DNA of 60,699 nucleotides from contig ONQZ01000014.1 in the NCBI GenBank assembly GCA_900320095.1, forward strand, positions 1 to 60,699. The letters are read 5' to 3'. The position numbers were made by a program, and so were the translations under genes. The DNA is from an uncultured Lentisphaerota bacterium (lineage in GTDB: Bacteria > Verrucomicrobiota > Lentisphaeria > Victivallales > UBA1829). How positions within the stretch are numbered: the first letter of the stretch is position 1; the number at the start of each line of letters is the position of its first letter. The notes beneath the pieces are model-generated. The model searched no databases and had not been told where the DNA came from. It saw nothing but the letters and a program-made list of their open reading frames with translations. This document shows, piece after piece, positions 1 to 8,700 of the stretch.

Positions 1-168
1 TACAAGCAACCGTCACATGACGAGTTCAGGGAGCCGACCCGTTGGAGTTTGCTGAACGCGTTTACGGAAATCGTGAAGAAGTATCCGACCCAGCGCATGG
101 ACCACAGCTACCTTGCCCTGAATCGGGGCTTCGGTCTGGACGGACGAGAAGCTGCGATCTTCGCCTGA
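1..168 (+). CDS. C-terminal fragment of a DUF932-like phage/plasmid protein (partial)
   Basis: The reading frame is open from the first base to a TGA at 166-168, giving 55 residues without a start codon in the window. The segment RWSLLNAFTE followed by QRMDHSYLALNRGF resembles the C-terminus of DUF932 proteins (phage/plasmid-like, TIGR03299), which are common on integrated plasmids and phages. Its function is unknown. The call rests on a short stretch, so the family is tentative; that the frame is coding is more secure, because codon use is normal and a hairpin terminator follows at 288-331. Confidence 0.5.
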   Translation, partial: YKQPSHDEFREPTRWSLLNAFTEIVKKYPTQRMDHSYLALNRGFGLDGREAAIFA

Positions 169-287
169 ACCACGCTCATCTATCCGCTTCCCAACGTGTG
201 AAATCCGCCAGGAGGGGAACAAGACGAATCCGGGGCGGAGAGAAGCTGACATGAACCTGATGCAGCCATGTCAGAGAGCCCTGCATC

Positions 288-331
288 CCGGAGGTCGAAG
301 GAGTTTAAGCCTTCCCTCCGGCTACTTTTTT
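288..331 (+). terminator. Rho-independent terminator after the DUF932-like gene
   Basis: CCGGAGG (288-294) pairs with CCTCCGG (315-321), with a nested GAAGG/CCTTC helix, and a T-run follows at 326-331. It lies upstream of the GTPase start at 353, so the in-frame ATG at 251 is an unlikely start for that gene. Confidence 0.65.
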
Positions 332-352
332 ATTACCGAATGGAGAAATCAA

Positions 353-2371
353 ATGAACATCCTGAACGAAAACGAACTCAAAGAACTTTCCACCCTGAAG
401 CAGAGCATCAGCATGATCGCTGACTTCCAGATGCTAGCGGACGAGGATACAGCAAAGATCGCAGACTGGACGGCCTGCCTGATGAACTCACTGGAGGCCT
501 TCGGTTCCGAATACTTCGTAGTGTCCGGTATCGGCATGCTGAAATCGGGCAAATCTACGCTCATCAATCTGCTCGCGCGCAACAAAAACGCCTCGCCCAC
601 AGGTTTTGGCTTCGATACAACGCTTCGCCCTGCGCTTATTACCTGTACGCAGGAACCGCAGGGGAAGATCGAAATCTGGTTGCCGAACAATCCCGAAAAA
701 AGGCTGACGAAGGCGAGTCTGAACGAGGTCTTTCTCTGCTTGCGGAAGGTCAAGAAGAGCGCTGACGTGAAAAGTGCGACTTGCCACCAATACCCGCTTA
801 CTCCGGCGAACTTGGAGAACGCGTTATGCAAGGCCGTGCTGGAAGCCGACCAGAACATGCTTCCGTGCGAGCCGGTCATGGTCGTTGTGAAGGTGCCGCG
901 CAACAGCGAATCGCCGTTGTCCTCGGAAATCGTCTTGCTGGATACGCCTGGTTTGGACTCAGGTATCTCGGAGTGGACGACCAGCGCGTCCGAGCGGTAT
1001 TCCTGGATTATCGAGAACAGCGATCTCCTGCTCTTCCTGCAAAGCAGCGTCGCTCCGTTGAACAGAAACGCCACGAAGATCCTGCACGACATCCATGCTC
1101 GAAGCCCCAATACGCCCGTGTGGCTGATCCAGAACGAAATGTGCGCGAAGCCGTGGCTCCCGCTGGAACGGATCACCGAAGAAAACACCAAACAGCGTAC
1201 GCAGGCGGCGCGGATGTTCAACACGGTCAGCCGAGCGTTCAAGCAGGTCTATGCCAACCTCGGTAAAGCCGACAGCGCCATCTTCGACGATTCGCTTGGG
1301 GACGGCTTGAGATGGAGCCTGCTTCGGGAATCGCAGTTCGGCTCCCTGGAGCAGAACATCCGGTACGACCTGATCCGAAATATCGGTCCCATCCGGCGCC
1401 GCAACTGCATCGACGCCGTACTGCGCGAAGCTCAGAACATGCTGGACGGGCTTACAGAAATCCAGGGGAGACTTAAGGCGAAGCAGCAGGAAGCGCGGAA
1501 CCGCCTGGATGCAATCGTCCGATTCAAGTCGCAGTTCCGGGATTATTTGCTGAACACTCCTCGTGACCGCGACAATCCGGCTATGGATGAGATCAGGCTC
1601 GTAACGAACGGACACTTCAATCCGACAAAGTACAAGCGAGAGCTCCATTACTGCCACGACCACGCATTCGACAGCAAGATGTTTTCAAGCAGGAATCTCC
1701 AGCGAATCATCACCGAGCAGAAGGCCGCGCTCGTGAAGCAGATGAAGGACGACATCCAGGGAATCACGATGGATGATTTCATATTGGCGCTGCGTCGGAA
1801 CGGTGAGCGGAGAAATAATATCCGAAAGTTCGTCCACGAGGCTTTCCGGGATTACTCGCTGCGGATGCTGAAGGACGATGGTATCAAATTCGAGCCGTGC
1901 TTTCCTGCGGAAGAGGCCGAGACCATGATCCGCACCGTAGTTGAACGGCTGGAGTTACCCGATCTGCAAAGCGGCTTCTTCGTGAACGTCGATGAGGCGG
2001 CGGGGAAGGCGACAGTATCGGTGAAAAAGATCGACTGCTGGAAGAATTGGATCTGGGAGTTTCGGAAGCGTGATACCAGTGAAGCTCAGCAGGTATTCGC
2101 TGGCTACTTCAATCCGGCCACCGAGACTGGCCCATTCGCGGAGATGATCGAGGCTGTCGCCGAGAAGATCCGGGATGGAATTGCAGTTTGGATGAACGAA
2201 ACCGCTTTTGATGCGCTCAGAGATAGTTTTATCAACGCTATGGATTTGGAACTGGAAAAATGCCTACGTATAGAATCAGATCGTATGAGTTTGAATGAAC
2301 TGGATAAGGATGCAATAGAATCGATGATAGGAAAGTGTCATGATTTAAATAATAGGATGAAAATGCTCTGA
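353..2371 (+). CDS. Dynamin-like large GTPase
   Basis: 672 residues. The P-loop GMLKSGKST is at about 61-69, DTPG (G3) at about 197-200, and TTLRP between them is a candidate switch I. No NKxD is visible where G4 is expected; IQNEMCAK occupies that region, as often happens in divergent dynamin-like proteins. The C-terminal 400 residues are mostly charged and helical, consistent with a stalk. There is no signal peptide or clear TM helix, so it is probably cytosolic or peripherally membrane-bound. The frame is open from an ATG at 251, but I chose 353 because a GGAG site precedes it and a terminator hairpin (288-331) interrupts the longer version. Bacterial dynamin-like proteins act in membrane remodelling or phage defence; which applies here cannot be told. 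A strong terminator follows. Confidence 0.75.
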   Translation: MNILNENELKELSTLKQSISMIADFQMLADEDTAKIADWTACLMNSLEAFGSEYFVVSGIGMLKSGKSTLINLLARNKNASPTGFGFDTTLRPALITCTQEPQGKIEIWLPNNPEKRLTKASLNEVFLCLRKVKKSADVKSATCHQYPLTPANLENALCKAVLEADQNMLPCEPVMVVVKVPRNSESPLSSEIVLLDTPGLDSGISEWTTSASERYSWIIENSDLLLFLQSSVAPLNRNATKILHDIHARSPNTPVWLIQNEMCAKPWLPLERITEENTKQRTQAARMFNTVSRAFKQVYANLGKADSAIFDDSLGDGLRWSLLRESQFGSLEQNIRYDLIRNIGPIRRRNCIDAVLREAQNMLDGLTEIQGRLKAKQQEARNRLDAIVRFKSQFRDYLLNTPRDRDNPAMDEIRLVTNGHFNPTKYKRELHYCHDHAFDSKMFSSRNLQRIITEQKAALVKQMKDDIQGITMDDFILALRRNGERRNNIRKFVHEAFRDYSLRMLKDDGIKFEPCFPAEEAETMIRTVVERLELPDLQSGFFVNVDEAAGKATVSVKKIDCWKNWIWEFRKRDTSEAQQVFAGYFNPATETGPFAEMIEAVAEKIRDGIAVWMNETAFDALRDSFINAMDLELEKCLRIESDRMSLNELDKDAIESMIGKCHDLNNRMKML

Positions 2372-2381
2372 AAAGCGTTTG

Positions 2382-2416
2382 GGGATGAGATGACAAAAAC
2401 ATCTATCCCTTTTTTT
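2382..2416 (+). terminator. Terminator of the dynamin-like gene
   Basis: GGGATGAGATG pairs with CATCTATCCC (one bulged G) around ACAAAAA, followed by seven T at 2410-2416, just after the stop at 2371. Confidence 0.85.
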
Positions 2417-2533
2417 ATACTTTAAATATAAAATTGTTTGCACGACGCAACGTTCAAAAATAACAGTTTTAGCTCCGCTACTTTCAAATATAGAAGTTAA
2501 TTGTTTTTAGCTTTTATAGTTTGCATGTATTAG

Positions 2534-2647
2534 CCGGACGTAACGGACGCAGATTTGAAACATCTTATCTTGTTGGCGTTATTGTCTTGTCTTTTTCTTC
2601 TCTTTTCTTGATGTGATAAGTTTAAAAAACACGTCCGGTACGTCCGC
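2534..2647. repeat. Paired inverted-repeat site A
   Basis: The left arm CCGGACGTAACGGACG (2534-2549) is matched in inverted orientation by CGTCCGGTACGTCCGC (2632-2647), 82 bp apart. Each arm is itself two GGACG boxes spaced by 4 bp. The spacer is AT-rich. A second copy with the same arms is at 15969-16110, beside the tyrosine recombinase. The rest of the 2372-2751 gap holds only the two terminators and AT-rich sequence without a credible gene. Confidence 0.7.
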
Positions 2648-2701
2648 GAAGCTACCAACATGCGAGGCTCCCCTTATTGAAACTCCTCACGCTTTTGACA
2701 A

Positions 2702-2739
2702 GGTGAACTCACGAGCAAGAAATAACACGTGAGTTCACC
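2702..2739 (-). terminator. Hairpin after adhesin 1
   Basis: A perfect 12-bp inverted repeat, GGTGAACTCACG (2702-2713) and CGTGAGTTCACC (2728-2739), lies just downstream of the adhesin stop on the minus strand. The following T-run is weak, so it may act as an mRNA-end stabiliser as well as a terminator. Confidence 0.6.
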
Positions 2740-2751
2740 CTTGGTGATTAA

Positions 2752-5700
2752 TTACGCGATGACCGTCCACTGCATATCGACGCCGCGGCCGAGTTCGACC
2801 CACTGGCTCTGGTCGGCGCAGACGTAGTAGCCGAGCATGCCGGTGGAATACTGGCGGACCAGGAGGTCATCCTTCTGGTCTCCGTTGTAATCGCCCGCGC
2901 CGACCACGAACCAGTCGTCCGCGGCGAGCTGGCCGATGGACTTGTAGTCGTCGAGATTGCCGTCCGCGCACAGGACCATCGAGCCGGTCTGCTCGTGGAA
3001 GAGGACGATATCGTCCCTGCCGTCGCCCAAGAAATCGCCGATCGCGCGCAGATTCCAGCCTCTCCAGTCGGAGTTGCCGAGAGACTTCGTAGTGCCGTCG
3101 ATGTCGACGGCGTAGAAGAACTGACCGTTGTTGTAGCTCATCACCACGGAATCCTTGCCGTCGCCATCGAAGTCGCCGCAGCCGACCAGGTTCCAGTCGG
3201 GGCCGCCGAAGCTGGCGCTGAGATGGATCCATTCGGGATATTCATCCTGTCCGACCCAGATACCGACGGCGTACAGATCCGGCGCATACCAGACGATGGA
3301 GTTCTTTTCTCCATTCAGGTTGCCGACGCAGTTCTGCCATGTAATGTCTTCCTCGTTGTTCAGGTAGCCGATGTTCTGCCAGGTGGGATGTTCCGGCGTG
3401 GAATTGTCGTCCGCATCGAGGTAGTAGCCGATGTAGGCGCCCTTGCCGCTGGTTTCGGTGTAGACGTTGCCGAACATCACCGAGTCGGCTTTGCCGTTGT
3501 TGTTCATGTCATGGGCTCCGAGCGGGATCCAGTCGGACGGGTGGGCGGCGTTGGCGGACTGCCAGGTTGCCGTACCGTTCAGCCAGTAGCCCTGCTGGTA
3601 GTTGCCTTCGCCGTGTTCGCCGGTCCAGACAAACATCACGTCGGACACGCCGCCGGTCCAGACAAACATCACGTCGGACACGCCGTTGCCGTCGATGTCG
3701 CTCTTCGTGACGAACTTCTTTGTCGGAGCGGCCTGATCCACGACAAAGGCCTCGCCCGCGGCGATTTCGGACACGTTGCCGACGGCATCGACCGCCGACA
3801 CGCTCCACTGCCACGTCGCGAAGTCCACATTTTCCAGCATGAAGCTCGTTTCAGCCGTGGTCGTAGAGAATTCCTCTCCGTCGTGCGAATACGTCAAAAC
3901 ATATTCTTTCACCCCCGCGAGGTCGTCCGCGCTCGCGGCCCAGCTCAAAGTGACCGTCCGGTCCGCAACGACTGCGGAAAGTCCGGTCGGAGCAGTCGGC
4001 GCGACCTTGTCGATATTGTCGACCGTGAGCGTGGTCACCTCGGACACGTTGCCCGCCGCGTCGGTCCCTCGGAACCCGACCGTGCCGTTGATGATAATGA
4101 TGATAACGCCAACGTCGTCGTAGGCCTGCCAAGTCGCGCCGCCGTCCAGCGTGTATTCCTTCTTCACGGAATCTTTGCTGAAGACCGCCGTCACCGTCAC
4201 GTCCTTGTTCGTAAGAGCAGTGATGTCCGCGGACGCCGTCGGTTTGACCGGCGCGACCTTGTCGATGTTTTTGACCGCGAAGCTGACGACATCCGAAACG
4301 GTGCCCGCGGCGTTCGTGCCGCGGAATCTCACGGTCCCGTTTCCGGTCATCACCACGCCGCCGTCCGGGTAAGCGATCCATTTTTTGCCGTCGAGCGAGT
4401 ATTCCTTCGTGACCGAGTCCTCGCTGAAGACCGCCGTCACGACCACGTCGCCGTTTGTGAGCTCCGTGACGTCAGCGGAGGCCGTCGGCTTTTCGGGCAC
4501 GGTCTTGTCGATGTTTTCGACCGCGAATCTGACGACCTCGGAATAATTGCCCGCGGCGTCCGCGGCGCGGAACTGGACCGTGCCGTTTTTCGTCATCACG
4601 ACGCCGTCCGTGTACTTCAGCCAGGTCTCGCCGTCGAAGCTGTATTCCTTCACCGCGGTATCGTTGCTGAAGACCGCCGTCACGGTCACATCTTTGTTCG
4701 TGAGCGCGGTGATGTCGGCGGAGGCGGTCGGCTTCTCCGGCGCGGCCTTGTCGATGTTGTTCACGTAATAATACGTGGCGGTAGAAACGTTGCCGACCTC
4801 ATCGGTGCAGCGGAACCAGACCGTGCCGTTTTCGGTGAACTCGACGGGGGCGGTGTATTCGTGCCAGGTCTCGCGGTCGAACGAATATTCCCCGAAGACC
4901 GAATCCTCGCTGAAGTCGGCCGTCACGAACACCGGGCCGTTTGTGGGCGAGGTAGTGTCCGCGTATACGAGCGGGGGCACCGGAGCGGTATGGTCGATGT
5001 TATTGACCTTGAAGATCAGGAAGGAGCTGTTGCCCGCCGCGTCGACGGCGCGGAACGTCACTTCTCCATTCAGCTCCATCACGACGGCCCCGTCGTAGGG
5101 CAGCCAGACCGCGTAGGAGGCGTAGCTGATCATGTATTCCCGGACCACGGAGTCCTCGCTGAACTCCGCGGTGACCCGCACTTCGCCGGTCGTGGGTTCC
5201 GTGATGTCGGCGTAGGCCGTCGGCGGGGCCGGATCGATCTTGTCGATGTTCTTGACTTCGTAGCTTGCGATCTCGGATTCGTTGTTTCCGAAGTCGACCG
5301 CCTTGAAATAGACGGTGTCGTTCTGCGAAACGGTCGCGCCGTTCACATAGACCTTCCATTCGCCGTCCTCGCCGATGCGGTACCACTTGGAGACCACCTC
5401 GACGTCGTCCTCGAAATCCGCGGTGACCACGACGTCCCAGTGGGTCGGGTCCGTGGTGTTCGCCCGGATGTTCGTGACGGTCGGCGGGACCGCGTCAGGG
5501 CCCGGATCGAAGCTTCCGGACACGGTCAGCGTCAGCTCGCCGTCCTTTTTGTTCAGCGTGTAGGTCGCTGTGCCGACGGTGAGCACACCGCCGACCTCGA
5601 GCGTGCCGAGCCTCCTGTCGTGCGTGTTCCGGACCGTGATCGTGCCGGAGAATTCTTTCGCGCCCTTCGCGAGCGTGTACGTGCCGTTCGTCTGGCCGTC

Positions 5701-8700
5701 GCCGACGGTGATCACGTATTGGGGCAGGCCCGTGACGACCGAGAGGTTGTTGACGATCGCATTCGGTTTCGGCGCGAGCTCGGAAATATCGAAGTCGAAG
5801 ACCGCGCCGTCGATGTCAACGACCGCGTCCTCGCTGAACGTCATCCGTCCTGTGACTCTGGCGCTGCCCGCGGCATACATCGTGCCGCCGGAGCTGACCG
5901 TGGTATTGCTTGCCGTGCCGCCGCTGTAGACGTACATGCGGCCGCCGGAGCTGACGACGGTGTCGCGGGCGATGCCGCCGCTGGAGAGGAGCAGGAACCC
6001 GCGGTACTGGACCAGAGTATCGATCATCTGTCCGTTATTCTGCACTTTCGCCGAGGCGAGCACGTCGGAGAACTTGCCGCGAAGCGTGGTATTGGAGGCA
6101 GTGCCGCCGTTGACTTGAATGCTGACCGCGGCATAGTTGGCGTCGTCGGCCTGCGTCACGAGGATGTCGGTGGCGACGCCGCCGCTGGAAACGATGAGGA
6201 GGTCCTTGTTGTTGACCACGATGTTCGTCGCCGTTCCCCCGGACTGAATGTACAGGTGCCCCTGGTTGAGCCGGGCGCGTTCCACCCGTCCGCCGTCGTA
6301 GACGAAAACGTTTCCGAAGACTTCGGCGGTAAGGTCGTACAGGATCGACCCGGAGTGGAGCGTCATGGACACCACGGTCGCGGTATATCCGCTGATCGTG
6401 TTCGGGATGAAGCTCAGGACCGCGCCCTCCTCGGCGACCACGCCGCCGCAGTTTTCGAGGATGTTCAGGGCGGTGCCGCCGCTGGAGACGTAGATCATGC
6501 CGCCGCTGTTGAGCGTGACGCCGTCCGCGACGGCTCCGCTGGAGATGTGCGCGAACGCGCCGTTGTTGAAGGTCGTGCCGCTGATCCTGCCGCCGTCGTA
6601 GACATAAAAGGCCCCCATTTCGCCGAGCGTGGTGTCGAGCGCGGTGGTCCCGGAGTGGATCGTGGCGGAACCTCCGCTTATTGTGATCCCGCTGAACGTG
6701 TTCGGCGCGAAGGAGATGTTTTTCCAGGTGGTGTTCACGTATCCGCCGTTTTCGAAGAGGTTCGTGACGACGGCGGGATTCGCGATATTGATGATGGCGC
6801 CGAAATCGACCGTAAGGCTGTCGATCTGCGCGTCGTCGAAAACGAAGAGACACCCGCCGGACGCTACGGTGACATTCTTCGCGCTTGCGCCCGCGCTGAG
6901 CGTCATGGAACCGTCCGGGCTGATGTTCACGTTGTCATACGACGCGCCGGGCGAAAGAACGAGCCTTCCTCCGAAGTTGATGTTTGCGCCGGATCCCGAC
7001 GCACCGGATTCGAGCAGGACCAGGCCGCCGTCCCGGATCGTGGTCATCATCGCGGTGCCGCCGCTGGAGACATAGAGTTTCCCCATGCCCTTGACGTTCG
7101 TGCCGGACGCCGTGCCGCCGCCGGAGACGTACAGCCAGCCGTTGAATCCGAGCGTGGTGTCCAGATATGTCTTGCTCGCGAAAACCGCCTTGGAATCGTT
7201 TTTCACGGTGAGCCCGCTGACGACGTCGGGGGCGTCCTTGTCGATGTTCGTGATCTCATAGCCGACGATCTCGGACTCGTTCCCCGCGGTGTCGACGGCC
7301 TTGAAGTAGACCGTCGCGTTTTCGGCGAAGACCAGTCCGCCGGTGTAGTCCTGCCATTCGCCCGTTTCCCCGATCCGGTAGAGCGTGGACGCCAGCTTCA
7401 CGTCGTCATAAAACTCCGCCGTGACCGTGACGTCCCGGTCGGTCGGCATAATGTTGTCCACCCCGACGTCGAAGACGATCGGCGCGACCGTGTCCGGCCG
7501 CTCGCCGTCGCCGGAGATCGTCACGACCAGCGTTTCGCCGTCGAGGGACAGCGTGTAGTCCGCCCCCAGGAACGTTTCGGTCGCGCCGAGCGAGATCGTG
7601 CCGTGCTCGAAACCGGACGAGTCCCGGACGGTGATCGTCTTGTTGAACGTGGAAGCGTCGCCCGCGAGGATGTATTTGCCGTTCTGCAGCGCCGAGGAGA
7701 TCGTGAGCGAGTAATCAGGATGATCGTTCTCGTAGAATCCGATGGTGTTCACGAGGGGTTCGTCGTCGGGCGCGGTCCGCGTCAGGTCGAAATCGAGCGT
7801 GGCTCCCCAGAAGAATCCGCCCGGATGGCCTGCGAACCGAATCCGGCCCGTGACGGTGCCGCCGCTGGAGACATGGAACCAGAGGCCGTCTTCCACATCC
7901 AGGTCCCGGACCACGCCGCCGTCGTAAACGTCGAGATTGCCGCTCTGAAGCTTGACGCCGCTTGCGACGCCGCCCCTGCTGACGGCCATGACGCCGCCCA
8001 GATCGATGACGGTGTCGGCCATGACGCCGCCCCGGTTGACGATGCCGGAGCCCCCATGGCAGAGCGTTGTGCTTTTCACGATGCCGCCGTCGGAGACGTA
8101 GAGCTGGCCCGCGCTGACCGTGTTGCCGACCGCGGTGCCGCCGGACATCACGTACATGGAGGTCTCCCAGCCGACATCCTTCCCCGCCATGACACGGGCA
8201 TGGGAGAGGATTTCGTTCTTCGAACCGTAATAGACCTCGGAGATTTCATTGGTGTACCGGACGACGGCCCCCGACTCGACCGTGCATTTGCCCTGGCCGG
8301 GCATCCAGTCGATGTCCGTCGCCGTGGCGCCGCTCTGAACATACAGCTCGCCGCTGACGATGGCGACGCCGGACACGAGGCCGCCGCTGGAGACGCACAT
8401 GTAGCCGCTGCGCCCGAGGGACACGTCGTACGTCTTCGCCCCGCTGCTCACATAAATGGGCGTGTTCCGGACGGAGATATTTTCCAGCACGCCGCCGGCC
8501 GCGATCACGGTCCAGCCGAAGAGATCGACGTCCTTCACATACCCGCCGCGGAGGAGGTCGAGCTGAGCGAACGAATAGTTGTACCCGGTAAGGCCGATCA
8601 CGGACGTGCCGGAATGCACCGTGATGACGCCTCCGGTTATCACCAGTCCGCTGAGCGTGACCGGCACGAACGTCACGTTCGCACCTTCCTCGACTCCGAC

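Noticed and set aside
251..352. An earlier start for the dynamin-like gene
   Set aside because: The stretch contains a terminator hairpin with T-run, and GGAG lies just before the ATG at 353.
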